From assembly GCA_948436975.1 (NCBI GenBank), contig CAOJJB010000014.1:1-50341 (forward strand): a DNA stretch of 50,341 nt. The letters are read 5' to 3'. The position numbers were made by a program, and so were the translations under genes. Source of the stretch: an uncultured Clostridium sp. (GTDB taxonomy: Bacteria > Bacillota > Clostridia > TANB77 > CAG-508). Of this stretch, positions 16,500 through 25,779 are shown piece after piece; the first letter of the stretch is position 1, and every line of letters begins with the position of its first letter. The notes under the pieces are model-generated. The model saw nothing but the letters and a program-made list of their open reading frames with translations, made no database searches and was not told the origin of the DNA.

Positions 16500-17714
16500 A
16501 TGAATTTTATAAAAAAATATAAAAACTTTTTTTCTGATATGATTTTAAATATGATTGGATTTGGAATATATATAATAGCACAACAAATATTATTATTACC
16601 AATACTTGCTAAACAAGTAAATGATGATATGTATTCAAGTATAGTACTATATATATCTATTTTAAATGTAATTTGTAATGTAACAGGTGGAGAACTTGGA
16701 AATGTAAGATTAGTAAGAGATAGCAAATATAAAGAAAAAAATATTATTGGAGATTTTACATCAATTTTAATTACTATTTCACCAATTATAGCAATTATAG
16801 TTTTTCCAATTTTAATTTATTTAAAATATACAATATTAGGAAGTTTATTGTTAGTTATAACTATTTTAATGGCGAATATTAGATTATATTCTACTTGTTT
16901 TTATAGATTAGAACAGAAATATAAAAAAGTAATATTTCAAAATATATGTTATTTAACTGGTATAATAATAAGTTTAATACTATTTAAATTTAATAATAAT
17001 ATTTATATATTGTTATTTATACCAGAATTTATATCTTTATTATATGCTCTAAAGAATTCTGATTTACTAAAAATGAAACTAAAAAAAACAGAGGAACTAA
17101 TAAATACAATAAAAAAATTTTTTAAATTAGGATTTGTTTCATTATTAACAAATTTAATGAACTATTTTGACAAATTTTTAATATATCCAATGTTTGGAGC
17201 AACATCTGTTGCGGTATATTATGCAGTTAACTCAATGTCTAAAATAACAAGTTTAATAACTAACCCAATGTCAAATGTAATACTGTCATGGGTATCTAAT
17301 AGTAATACACAAAATAGTAAAGTAAAAATATTAAAAGCAACACTAATATCTAATATACCTATAATATTATTAGTAAGTTTTTTAACAATACCATTTACAT
17401 ATATAGCATTAAAAATTTTATATAGTCAATATGTTTCTGATGCAATGATACTAATAATACCAATAGCAATTACATCAGGTTTTGGAACAGCATCAACTTT
17501 AATAAAATCAGTTTTGTTAAAATTTAGTAATACTAATAAATTGCTTATAACTTATGTTATTTATTTTTGTATTTTTATACTATTAGGATATTTTTTTAGT
17601 AAAACAGCTGGATTACTTGGATTTACAATTGCAAACATGATTTCAAGAATTACTTTATGGGGGCTATTTATATTATTATTGATAATTTCTAAAAAAGAGG
17701 AGATTAATGAATGA
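16500..17714 (+). CDS. Oligosaccharide flippase (Wzx-like)
   Basis: A 404-aa integral membrane protein with about 12 hydrophobic segments and the polysaccharide-transporter layout of the MOP superfamily. Landmarks are an early GFGIYIIAQQILLLPILAKQV segment, NVTGGELGNVRLVRDS (a Wzx-type loop) and a central FDKFLIYPMFGATSVAVYYAV. It would flip the undecaprenyl-linked repeat unit made by the preceding enzymes across the membrane. It overlaps the next gene by ATGA (17711-17714) and ends in TGA, showing that TGA is a stop here. This is the first of two flippases in the window. Confidence 0.85.
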   Translation: MNFIKKYKNFFSDMILNMIGFGIYIIAQQILLLPILAKQVNDDMYSSIVLYISILNVICNVTGGELGNVRLVRDSKYKEKNIIGDFTSILITISPIIAIIVFPILIYLKYTILGSLLLVITILMANIRLYSTCFYRLEQKYKKVIFQNICYLTGIIISLILFKFNNNIYILLFIPEFISLLYALKNSDLLKMKLKKTEELINTIKKFFKLGFVSLLTNLMNYFDKFLIYPMFGATSVAVYYAVNSMSKITSLITNPMSNVILSWVSNSNTQNSKVKILKATLISNIPIILLVSFLTIPFTYIALKILYSQYVSDAMILIIPIAITSGFGTASTLIKSVLLKFSNTNKLLITYVIYFCIFILLGYFFSKTAGLLGFTIANMISRITLWGLFILLLIISKKEEINE

Positions 17715-19030
17715 TTCCAAAAAATATACGAAAGCAAAATGAATTACCAATTCTATTATTTTTTATATTATTTTTAAATTATATACCACTTTTTCTTATA
17801 AATTATAATACAAAAACTTCAAATGCTGTTGGAGTAAAAGAAATGACAATTTGTTTTGGAATTGAATGTTTTGTTCTAATAGTATTTTTATTTAAGAAAA
17901 TTAAGATTAATAAAAATATAATAATACAATTTGTTTTGTTGTTAATAACAACAATTATTATGTTTATAATACAAATACCAAATTACAAATCTGGAAATTA
18001 TGAAATAATGGATTTTGCTAATATTATATGTATAGCAATAAACATATTTTTATTATTTATTTTATTATTAAATATACAAGTAAATGAGGATAATATATAT
18101 AGTTTTTTTAAAGGTATAATTGGGCTTGGAATTTTATCTTGTATAGTGAATATAGTTTTATATCATCAAGAGATTTTAGGACTGTTTGGCATAAATAGAG
18201 ATGTAAGTTTTTTTAGTATAAAAAGTTTTTTTGCACATAGAAATCAGTTTGCAATTTTTTTATACATATCAATTATATCTAACATATTTATGATATTAAA
18301 AACAGGAAAAAAGATATATATTTTAACTATAATAGTATTTGGAATTAATTTAATTTTTACAGCATCAAGAACAGGAATATTATGTACAGTAATTTTTATA
18401 TTTTTATTTTTTGTTACTACACCAAAAATAAAAATAAGATATAAACTATTAATTTTAGTTATATGTGTAATTTTAGCTGTATTATCTTTCATAATAGTGT
18501 ATAAATATGTTCCTAAGTTAGCAGAAAGTATAGATAAAGTATTTATAAGATCACAAAGCTTGAAAAATTTGACAGGAAGAACTGTTATTTGGAAAACAGG
18601 AATTGATTTAGTAAATAAAGATATTAAAAGTCTTATTTTTGGAGTTGGAAGGTTTATAGGAATAAAAGCATTAGACGAAAATGTATATATATATGAGAAA
18701 ATAACACAATTCCATAGCTTTTATATAGATATGTTAGTTACAGGTGGATTAATGGAATTATTATACTTGTTATCAATATATATGGTGGTTGTGAGAAGAA
18801 TTATAAAATCATCAATGGATAAAAAATATAAATCTCTATATATAAGTATTTTTATTAGTTATGCAATTTATTGTTCATGTGAAAGTTTAAGTAGATTTTC
18901 AATTGGATGTGCAGATACAGTATGTCTAATTGCTTTTATAAGTATACCACTTTTACATGCTAATAGTATAAAGGAAAATATAAAAACTATTGAAAGTGCT
19001 AAAGAAAAGGATGGAGAGGAAGAAAAATGA
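17711..19030 (+). CDS. O-antigen/capsule polymerase-like membrane protein (Wzy/WaaL family)
   Basis: A 439-aa protein with 11-12 predicted transmembrane segments. The extracytoplasmic loop typical of the O-antigen ligase/polymerase family is visible in the middle: SFFAHRNQFAIFL, then TASRTGILCTVIF, and RSQSLKNLTGRTVIWKTGIDLV followed by FGVGRF and ITQFHSFYIDMLVTGG. Conserved Arg/His residues in such loops bind lipid-linked substrate. It is coupled to the flippase by a 4-nt overlap and overlaps the next gene by 4 nt, so wzx, wzy and the next membrane gene are expressed together. It probably joins repeat units on the outer membrane face. Confidence 0.82.
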   Translation: MIPKNIRKQNELPILLFFILFLNYIPLFLINYNTKTSNAVGVKEMTICFGIECFVLIVFLFKKIKINKNIIIQFVLLLITTIIMFIIQIPNYKSGNYEIMDFANIICIAINIFLLFILLLNIQVNEDNIYSFFKGIIGLGILSCIVNIVLYHQEILGLFGINRDVSFFSIKSFFAHRNQFAIFLYISIISNIFMILKTGKKIYILTIIVFGINLIFTASRTGILCTVIFIFLFFVTTPKIKIRYKLLILVICVILAVLSFIIVYKYVPKLAESIDKVFIRSQSLKNLTGRTVIWKTGIDLVNKDIKSLIFGVGRFIGIKALDENVYIYEKITQFHSFYIDMLVTGGLMELLYLLSIYMVVVRRIIKSSMDKKYKSLYISIFISYAIYCSCESLSRFSIGCADTVCLIAFISIPLLHANSIKENIKTIESAKEKDGEEEK

Positions 19031-20091
19031 TTTTTAAAGGAATAAATATATTAGTATTTTTATTTATAATACCAATAATGTTAGGATTACTACTTATAAA
19101 ATTATTTTTAAAAAAACAAAAAGATAATATTATACTATCTTTTGTATTAGGAATAATACTTGAATTTGCAATTTGTGAAATTATAGCTGTACCAATGATT
19201 TATCTAGAAAAAAGTTTACAAGAATTAGTAAACTTGCATAATATAATAATTGGTATTTTAGTTATTATATCTTTTATAATTAATGTAAAAAGTTTTAAAG
19301 AAATTATAAAAAATAGTTTTAAATTTTTAAAACAAAGTCCTAAATTGTTATTTATTCTAGTGATAATATTAGTAGGAGTACAAGCTTTGGTACTAGCTGG
19401 ATATATGCATGAAGATGCAGATGATGCAACTTATGTTGCGGGAGCGACAGTGTCTGTCCAAACTGATACTTTATATAAGTATTCTGCACAAACTGGACAA
19501 ACTACAGGTGGTGAACAATTAGCGCCTAGATATAGATTAGGTCCATTTCCATTATATATTGCAATTATAGCAGTTTCAATAAATATGCATCCAGCAATAG
19601 TTGCACATACAATTTTTCCAATTATATTTATACCAATGGCTTATATGATATATGGAATGTTAGCAAATAAATTATTTAATGGAAATAAAAAAAATGTTTT
19701 TATATTTCTAATTTTATTATCTATAGCTCATATATGGGGAAGTTATTCTATAAGAACCAACTTTACTTTTCTTCTATTCCGTATATGGCAAGGGAAAGCA
19801 ATTCTTGCTAATATTATAATACCTTTAATATGGTTACTATTTGTTATAGGAGAAGAAGATAAATTTAAATTTGGAAGTTGTGTATTAATATTTATAACTA
19901 TATTAGGTGGAATATTAACAACTACTATGGGAATTGCTTTACCACCAATAGTATTAATGAGTTTATCATTAGCTTATGAAATTCCAAAAATAATAGATAA
20001 AGAAAATAAATTTAGAATAACAAATATATTAAAATGCTTAGCTTGTTGTATTCCAGCAATAGTTTATGGAGGAATATATTTTATGTTATAG
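19027..20091 (+). CDS. N-terminal part of a DUF6077-like membrane protein, probably frameshifted
   Basis: This 354-aa piece has eight or nine hydrophobic segments and an extracytoplasmic segment with EDADDATYVAGATVS, followed by APRYRLGPFPLYIAII and FRIWQGKAILANIIIPLIW. These features resemble the DUF6077 family of large putative GT-C membrane proteins, normally about 600 residues. It stops abruptly after GGIYFML. The next gene carries what looks like the missing C-terminal half in another frame, and one missing base near 20086-20090 would join them into about 613 aa. It overlaps the polymerase gene by 4 nt. It may equally be a genuine two-part protein. The reaction is not known. Confidence 0.65.
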   Translation: MIFKGINILVFLFIIPIMLGLLLIKLFLKKQKDNIILSFVLGIILEFAICEIIAVPMIYLEKSLQELVNLHNIIIGILVIISFIINVKSFKEIIKNSFKFLKQSPKLLFILVIILVGVQALVLAGYMHEDADDATYVAGATVSVQTDTLYKYSAQTGQTTGGEQLAPRYRLGPFPLYIAIIAVSINMHPAIVAHTIFPIIFIPMAYMIYGMLANKLFNGNKKNVFIFLILLSIAHIWGSYSIRTNFTFLLFRIWQGKAILANIIIPLIWLLFVIGEEDKFKFGSCVLIFITILGGILTTTMGIALPPIVLMSLSLAYEIPKIIDKENKFRITNILKCLACCIPAIVYGGIYFML

Positions 20092-20117
20092 TTATTAAGA
20101 CGAAAAGGGAGTTAGAT

Positions 20118-20867
20118 ATGTTTACTGAAAATTTAGAAGTAATAAAAAATACATTTTTAGAATTTAAAGGGACTGGTATGTATATAGCATTATTTTTAGT
20201 ATCAATGATATATATTTTGGAAAAAGAGGAAAATAAAAAAGTAAAAAGTTTTTTTATATATTATTCTATTATTACAATATTTATAACTTTAAATCCAATA
20301 TTTAATAAAGTGGTAAGTCCAATATTTACAGATTCAGTATATTGGAGAGTTTATTGGGTGTTTCCTTTAGGAATAACAATAGCTTATGCGGGGACTAAAT
20401 TTATAATTGAACATAAAACAAAATTAAGTCAAATATTAGCAAGTATTAGTATTTGTATTATAATAATTATAAGTGGAAAATATATTTATACAAATAGTAA
20501 TTATAATAAAGTTGGAAATTTATACAGGCTACCTGACGAAAATGTTTTAGTAGCTCAATTAATAGGTGCAGATGAAAAGGAAAATAAAAAAGCACTTGTA
20601 CCAGAAACATTAGTTGCACATATAAGACAAATAGATGCTACTATAGAATTAGCTTATAGAAGAGATCCTAAAGGAGGATATGAAGATAATCAAATGGTAC
20701 AAGCACTAAATTCTGGAAATGTAGAGTGGGTTGATATAATTGCCAAAACAAATAATTGTAATTATGTAGTATTTAAAAAAGCAGTTGTATTAACAGATAA
20801 AATGGAAAATTATGGATATGTTAAATTAAATGAAACAGAAAATTATGCAATATATAAGACAAAATAA
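20118..20867 (+). CDS. C-terminal part of the DUF6077-like membrane protein
   Basis: The 249-aa piece has four hydrophobic segments and a soluble C-terminal tail that reads like the end of the same family (SVYWRVYWVFPLGITIAYAG, ALVPETLVAHIRQIDATIELAYRRD, NCNYVVFKKA). Its frame is already open upstream, through 20034-20117, in a different phase from the preceding gene. A plausible ribosome binding site, AAAGGGAG at 20104-20111, lies 6 nt before ATG 20118, so independent translation of this half is possible. The tail resembles the extracytoplasmic ends of the membrane proteins at 36573, 41067 and 43238. Confidence 0.6.
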   Translation: MFTENLEVIKNTFLEFKGTGMYIALFLVSMIYILEKEENKKVKSFFIYYSIITIFITLNPIFNKVVSPIFTDSVYWRVYWVFPLGITIAYAGTKFIIEHKTKLSQILASISICIIIIISGKYIYTNSNYNKVGNLYRLPDENVLVAQLIGADEKENKKALVPETLVAHIRQIDATIELAYRRDPKGGYEDNQMVQALNSGNVEWVDIIAKTNNCNYVVFKKAVVLTDKMENYGYVKLNETENYAIYKTK

Positions 20868-20909
20868 AAAAATTCAAATATAAAAGCTAAGTAAATAGGA
20901 GTAATAAAA

Positions 20910-21905
20910 ATGAAAATATTAGTAACAGGTGGATTAGGTTTTATTGGTTCACATACAGTAGTAGAATTATTAAATGAAAATAATGAGGTTATTATAGTTG
21001 ATAATCTTTATAATAGTAGAGAAGAGGTACTAGAAAAGTTAGAAATTATTACAGGAAAAAAGATAAAATTGTACAAATATGATTTAATGGATAAAGAGAA
21101 AATAGTAGAAATATTTAAAGAAAATAAAATAGATAGTGTAATACATTTTGCAGGTTATAAAGCTGTTGGAGAATCAGTAAAAAAGCCTTTAATGTATTAT
21201 TCTAACAACTTAATGAGTACAATTAATCTTTTAGAAGTAATGCAAGAATATAATGTAAAAGATATAGTATTTAGTTCTTCAGCATGTGTATATGGAGATC
21301 CAGGAGTGCCAAAATATACAGAAAATATGGAAAGAGGAAAAACTAGTAGCCCATATGGAACAACAAAGGCTATGATAGAGAAAATATTAGAAGATTTATA
21401 TATTTCTGATAATACTTGGAATATTACAATTCTTAGATACTTTAATCCAGTTGGTGCTCATAGTAGTGGTTTAATTGGAGAAGAACCAAATGGAATACCA
21501 AATAATTTAATGCCATATATTATGAGAGTCGCATCAGGAAAATTAGAACAATTAAGTATATTTGGAAATGATTATCCAACTCCAGATGGAACGGGTATAA
21601 GAGATTATATTCATGTTGTAGATGTTGCAAAAGGACATGTAAAAGCATTAAAAAAATTGAATAAAGGATTAGATATATATAATCTTGGTTCTGGAAAAGG
21701 AGTAAGTGTTTTAGAACTTGTAAATACTTTTGAAAAGGTAAATAATGTGAAAATAAATTATAAAATAGTAGATAGAAGACTGGGAGATTTACCAGAATAT
21801 TATGCAGATGAAAGAAAGGCTTTAGTAGAACTAGATTGGAGAACAGAGAAAACATTAGAGGATATTTGTAGAGATGCTTGGAATTTTGAAAAAAATAATT
21901 GTTAA
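20910..21905 (+). CDS. galE: UDP-glucose 4-epimerase
   Basis: Interconverts UDP-glucose and UDP-galactose (or the GlcNAc/GalNAc pair) using tightly bound NAD. It is an extended SDR of 331 aa. Landmarks are GGLGFIG (7-13), FAGYKAVGESVKKPLMYY, SSSACVYG, the catalytic Tyr149/Lys153 in PYGTTKAMIE, LRYFNPVGAH, and GIRDYIHVVDVAKGH. The active-site region fits classical GalE. A Gal versus GalNAc preference cannot be settled here. It is the last gene of the first polysaccharide module and supplies galacto-configured donors. Confidence 0.95.
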   Translation: MKILVTGGLGFIGSHTVVELLNENNEVIIVDNLYNSREEVLEKLEIITGKKIKLYKYDLMDKEKIVEIFKENKIDSVIHFAGYKAVGESVKKPLMYYSNNLMSTINLLEVMQEYNVKDIVFSSSACVYGDPGVPKYTENMERGKTSSPYGTTKAMIEKILEDLYISDNTWNITILRYFNPVGAHSSGLIGEEPNGIPNNLMPYIMRVASGKLEQLSIFGNDYPTPDGTGIRDYIHVVDVAKGHVKALKKLNKGLDIYNLGSGKGVSVLELVNTFEKVNNVKINYKIVDRRLGDLPEYYADERKALVELDWRTEKTLEDICRDAWNFEKNNC

Positions 21906-21919
21906 ACAAATTATCTAGA

Positions 21920-21948
21920 TTGCAAAATTATGTAAATTGTGTTAAGAT
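21920..21948 (+). promoter_or_regulatory. Possible promoter of the 38-aa membrane peptide gene
   Basis: TTGCAA (21920-21925) and TAAGAT (21943-21948) are separated by 17 bp, about 43 nt before ATG 21991. The -10 matches four of six consensus bases, so this is a weak prediction. Confidence 0.35.
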
Positions 21949-21990
21949 TATTATATAAGCGCGATAAATAAAAATGGAGGTGGCCACTAT

Positions 21991-22107
21991 ATGATAGATA
22001 ATACATTATTTGCAATTCTATTTGTTTCATTGTTCGTAATTTCAGTATTAGTTGATATAGTTCGTTGTGAAAAAGAAAAAAGAGATGAATTGAAAGACAA
22101 AAAATAA
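21991..22107 (+). CDS. 38-aa single-pass membrane peptide (toxin-like)
   Basis: A small open frame between galE and the ABC module. ATG 21991 follows a strong GGAGGTGG (21977-21984). The peptide has a short acidic/polar start (MIDNT), a hydrophobic helix of about 20 residues (6-26, LFAILFVSLFVISVLVDIV), then a highly charged tail ending KDKK. This layout recalls type I toxin peptides (TxpA/BsrG or holin-like). A terminator hairpin follows at 22131-22171. No antisense RNA can be proved from sequence. Alternatives are a small membrane regulator or a non-functional frame. Confidence 0.55.
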   Translation: MIDNTLFAILFVSLFVISVLVDIVRCEKEKRDELKDKK

Positions 22108-22130
22108 AAGTGGTAATGGTAAATGGTAAG

Positions 22131-22171
22131 AAGGCAAATGCTTAATAGTGTTTGCTTTCTTATTTATTTTT
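22131..22171 (+). terminator. Intrinsic terminator after the small membrane peptide
   Basis: Positions 22131-22138 pair with 22151-22158 (8 bp with one G-T pair) around a 12-nt loop. A T-rich run extends to about 22171. The rest of the 22172-22329 stretch holds no gene that I can support. Confidence 0.6.
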
Positions 22172-22329
22172 AATACACATTTATATTAGACAAAATAAGT
22201 ATTAATTTAAAGAATGAGGGGCTGTCCAGTGATTGAACTTGGAATATAGTTCATATTTCTTTTTTGGTTAATAAAATATATTATAATAAATTGTATAATG
22301 AATGTGCATAAATAAGATGTATTAAAATA

Positions 22330-22358
22330 TTGATATTTAAATATGTTAGTGATATAAT
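22330..22358 (+). promoter_or_regulatory. Promoter of the Wzm/Wzt ABC-transporter module
   Basis: TTGATA (22330-22335) and TATAAT (22353-22358) are separated by exactly 17 bp. Transcription would start near 22365, so translation from the in-frame codon at 22330 is impossible and ATG 22393 is supported as the true start. Confidence 0.7.
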
Positions 22359-22392
22359 AAGCAAGAAACTAATAGGTAAAAAAGGAAGAAAA

Positions 22393-23184
22393 ATGGAATT
22401 TTTTAAAATACTTTTCAAAAACAAAAAAATAGCAATAAAACTAGGAAAAAATGATTTTAGAAATAGATTTGCAAATACTAGTTTAGGAGCAATTTGGGGA
22501 TTTATACAACCATTTATATTTATGATAACATATGTAATAGTATTTCAGTATATATTAAAATCAAACAGTTCTGGAGAATATCCATATGTAGTATGGTTTT
22601 TACCAGGAATGTCAATGTGGATGTTTTGTAGTGAAGCAATTTTAACAGCAAGTAATTCAATAAGAAATTACAGTTATTTAGTAAAAAAGGTGGTATTTCC
22701 AGTAGATCTTATACCAGTTATATCTTTAACATCAGCTAGTTTTATAGGATTATTTTTAATATTAATAGCAGTAATAGTATCATCATTATTTGGATTTATG
22801 CCAAACTTTTTTAATGTGATATACATATTATTTTGTGCAATATGCTTTATAATAGCAATAACTAGGCTTACATCAGCATTAACAACAATAGTACCAGATT
22901 TTGCACAACTATTATCAATATTAATTCAACTATGTATGTGGTTTACACCAATAGTTTGGAACTTAGGTTTTATATCTAGTTCTAAATTAGTAAATACATT
23001 TAAGTGTATGCCATTTACTTATTTAGTAGAAGGATTTAGACAAGCATTTATGGATAATTCAAATATTATTACAGAAAATAATGGAATATTTACTTTAGTA
23101 TTTTGGATAGTAACAATAATAATATTTATATGGGGAAATAGAGTATTTAATAAAACAAAAAAAGATTTTGCAGATGTTTTATAA
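22393..23184 (+). CDS. wzm: Polysaccharide ABC exporter, membrane subunit (Wzm/ABC-2 type)
   Basis: Membrane component of an ABC transporter that moves a completed undecaprenyl-linked glycan across the membrane. The 263-aa product has six hydrophobic segments. Its cytoplasmic N-terminus includes GKNDFRNRFANTSLGAIWGFIQPF, the typical Wzm/TagG opening. Further landmarks are VWFLPGMSMWMF and MWFTPIVWNLGF followed by MPFTYLVEGFRQAFM. ATG 22393 has AAAGGAAG upstream and lies behind the promoter at 22330-22358. Its ATPase partner is at 24409, separated by a GT2 gene. Confidence 0.92.
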   Translation: MEFFKILFKNKKIAIKLGKNDFRNRFANTSLGAIWGFIQPFIFMITYVIVFQYILKSNSSGEYPYVVWFLPGMSMWMFCSEAILTASNSIRNYSYLVKKVVFPVDLIPVISLTSASFIGLFLILIAVIVSSLFGFMPNFFNVIYILFCAICFIIAITRLTSALTTIVPDFAQLLSILIQLCMWFTPIVWNLGFISSSKLVNTFKCMPFTYLVEGFRQAFMDNSNIITENNGIFTLVFWIVTIIIFIWGNRVFNKTKKDFADVL

Positions 23185-23322
23185 TAAAAAGAGCAAAAAC
23201 AATTGATATTTAAAACATTAATATATTGTAGTTTATGGGAAAATTTTATAAATGAAAAAGTAAATCTATCAAGTTAGAATTAGAAGGAAAATAGTGTATA
23301 TATTAAAAAGTGAGGAATTTAA

Positions 23323-24303
23323 ATGGAAACCCAAAATGTAGATATTTTACTTGCTACATATAATGGAGAAAAATATTTAGAATTACAATTGGACAGTATT
23401 TTATCACAAACATATAGTAATTTTAGATTATTAATCTCTGATGATTGTTCTTCAGATAATACAAGAAAAATCCTAGAAGAATACAAGAAAAAAGATAATA
23501 GAATATTTTTATACTTTCAAAAAGAAAATCTTGGAGTAGTAAAAAATTTTGAATATTTATTACAAAAAGTAGAAAGCACATATTATATGTTTTCAGACCA
23601 AGATGATATATGGAAAAAAGAAAAGATAGAAAAATCATTAAAGAAAATAGAAGAAACTAAAAGTGATTTAGTTTATTCAGACCTAGAAGTAGTAGATGAA
23701 AATTTAAATATAATATATAACTCATATTGGAAATTAAAAGGAATTTATAGAAAAATAAAAAAATATAATAATTTTGAAAGTTTATACTTAAATAATTTTG
23801 TAACAGGATGTACAATAATTTCTAAAAAGACTTTAATAAATAAAGTTTTGCCTTTACCAAATACAAGCAAATATGTATTACATGATTATTGGATCCCATT
23901 AATAATAAGTCAAAAAGGAAAAATAGGTTATATAGAAGAACCACTAATAAAATATAGACAACACAAAAATAATGAAATAGGTTCTAAAAAAAGATCTGAT
24001 GAAATATCTGAATTTGATAAAATAAGAAAGTTATTTATAAATGTAAAAAAGGAGCATTTTAAAGTATTTATAGAAAATGAAAATAAATTTATTAATGAAA
24101 ATATAAAAGATTTAAATAAGGTTTCTTTAAAATATTATGAAATGTTAGAAACTAAAAAAAGTATTAACTTTAAAAATTGGAATTTATTTTTTAAACTTTA
24201 TAAATATGAAGGATTTATTTATAAGATGGAAAACTTTCTAATTTTAAATATACCAATAATAACAAGATTATTATTTAAGTTAAAAAAGATAGTAAAAAGG
24301 TAA
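23323..24303 (+). CDS. Glycosyltransferase family 2, rhamnosyltransferase-like
   Basis: A GT-A inverting glycosyltransferase of 326 aa. The nucleotide-binding start is DILLATYNGEKYLELQLDSI, followed by ISDDCSSDNT and FSDQDDIWKKEK, where the second DxD-type motif coordinates the metal. LHDYWIPLIISQKGKIGYIEEPLIKYRQH is the acceptor-side half often seen in rhamnosyltransferases of surface-glycan loci. It lies between the two ABC exporter genes, as streptococcal rgp-type genes often do. A gene of the same subtype is at 38750. The donor is probably dTDP-rhamnose, an inference from the rml genes. Confidence 0.88.
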   Translation: METQNVDILLATYNGEKYLELQLDSILSQTYSNFRLLISDDCSSDNTRKILEEYKKKDNRIFLYFQKENLGVVKNFEYLLQKVESTYYMFSDQDDIWKKEKIEKSLKKIEETKSDLVYSDLEVVDENLNIIYNSYWKLKGIYRKIKKYNNFESLYLNNFVTGCTIISKKTLINKVLPLPNTSKYVLHDYWIPLIISQKGKIGYIEEPLIKYRQHKNNEIGSKKRSDEISEFDKIRKLFINVKKEHFKVFIENENKFINENIKDLNKVSLKYYEMLETKKSINFKNWNLFFKLYKYEGFIYKMENFLILNIPIITRLLFKLKKIVKR

Positions 24304-24408
24304 GCATAGTTTAAAAATATGTACCTAAAAATGTCTTTCATTTAAAATGAAATAAAATACATCATATTTTGATTAACATCTAATACAGAAAATCGAAAGG
24401 AAAATAAT

Positions 24409-25725
24409 ATGAGTGATACTGATATAGTAATTAAAATTACAGATTTAGTAAAAGAATATAAAATGTATACAAATAAAAAAGATAGATTATTAGAGGCACT
24501 TCTTCCTAATTATAAAAAACATTCTAATTTTAAGGCAATGGATAATTTGAACTTAGAAATAAGAAAAGGTGAAGTTTTAGGAATTTTAGGAAAAAATGGT
24601 GCTGGTAAATCTACTTTATTAAAAATGATTACAGGAGTAGTTAGTCCTACATCTGGAAAATTAGAAGTAAATGGTAAAATAAGTTCTTTATTAGAATTAG
24701 GTGCAGCTTTTAATCCAGATTTAACAGGTTATGAAAATATATATCAACATGGACAAGTTATGGGTTTAACAGATAAAGAAATAAAAGAAAAAGAAAAAGA
24801 GATAATTGATTTTGCAGATATTGGAGAACATTTATCACAACCTGTAAAAACTTATTCATCAGGGATGTTTGCAAGATTAGCTTTTGCTTGTGCAATAAAT
24901 GTTGATCCAGATATTTTAATTGTTGATGAAGTTTTATCAGTTGGTGATATGGCTTTTCAATTGAAATGTTTCAAAAAATTTGAACAGTTTAAAAATAATG
25001 GTAAAACAATAATATTTGTTACACATAATATAAATGATGTTATGACAAATTGTAATAGAGTAATAATTTTAGAGAATGGTAAAAAAACCTTTGATGGTTC
25101 TGTAAAAGATGGAGTAAATAGATATAAAAAAATAATAGTAGGATTATCACCAAATGAGCAAGATGAGCAAAACAAAGAAGAAAATGAAGATACTCAAATA
25201 CATAAAGTCAATAATACAAAAGAAATTGTACAAGATACAGAATGTTGGAAAGATAAACTTAATCAAAATCCAAATATGATAGAATATGGAAATAAAGAAG
25301 CAGAAGTTATAGATTATGGAATTTTTGATAAAGATGGTAATACTATAAATATATTTGATAATGGAGATTATGTTACTTTTAAATCAAAAGTTAGATTTAA
25401 TAAAGAAATAAAAGAACCTATATTTACAGTAACATTAAAAGATTTTACAGGTAAAGATATTACAGGAACTAATTCAAATATAGAAAAAATAGCAACAGGA
25501 ACATATAAAAAGGGAGAAACAGTAGTAGCAGAATTTACACAAAAAATACCTGTAGCCCCAGGAAAATATACAGTATCATTTAGTTGTACCAAATATAATT
25601 CAAAAGGTGAATTAGAAGCTATGAATAGAAAATATGATGCTTTACTAGTAGAAATAATTACAACAAAAAGCACTGTTGGAATTATAAGACTAGATTCTAA
25701 AATTAACATAAATAAAGTAAATTAA
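24409..25725 (+). CDS. wzt: Polysaccharide ABC exporter, ATPase subunit with C-terminal sugar-binding domain (Wzt)
   Basis: Couples ATP hydrolysis to glycan export with the Wzm subunit at 22393. The ATPase domain (about 1-245) has Walker A GKNGAGKS (61-68), the signature YSSGM (149-153) and Walker B ILIVDEVLS with Asp173/Glu174. The TagH/Wzt-type GYENIY segment is also present. An acidic linker (about 245-275) leads to a beta-sandwich C-terminal domain (about 290-438) with VIDYGIFDKDGNTINIFDNGD and TGTNS, like the Wzt-C domain that recognises the modified end of the glycan. The 438 aa length fits such two-domain proteins. Confidence 0.93.
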   Translation: MSDTDIVIKITDLVKEYKMYTNKKDRLLEALLPNYKKHSNFKAMDNLNLEIRKGEVLGILGKNGAGKSTLLKMITGVVSPTSGKLEVNGKISSLLELGAAFNPDLTGYENIYQHGQVMGLTDKEIKEKEKEIIDFADIGEHLSQPVKTYSSGMFARLAFACAINVDPDILIVDEVLSVGDMAFQLKCFKKFEQFKNNGKTIIFVTHNINDVMTNCNRVIILENGKKTFDGSVKDGVNRYKKIIVGLSPNEQDEQNKEENEDTQIHKVNNTKEIVQDTECWKDKLNQNPNMIEYGNKEAEVIDYGIFDKDGNTINIFDNGDYVTFKSKVRFNKEIKEPIFTVTLKDFTGKDITGTNSNIEKIATGTYKKGETVVAEFTQKIPVAPGKYTVSFSCTKYNSKGELEAMNRKYDALLVEIITTKSTVGIIRLDSKININKVN

Positions 25726-25779
25726 GGTTTTATAGATTCCTAAAAAATCTAAATTTTAAATTGATACAGAGGCAAGTAA

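Noticed and set aside
22201-22275. Possible mobile-element remnant or terminator around GGGGCTGTCC and a TGAACT/AGTTCA hairpin
   Set aside because: The stem is only 6 bp with an 8-nt loop, and no transposase, terminal repeats or target duplication are visible.
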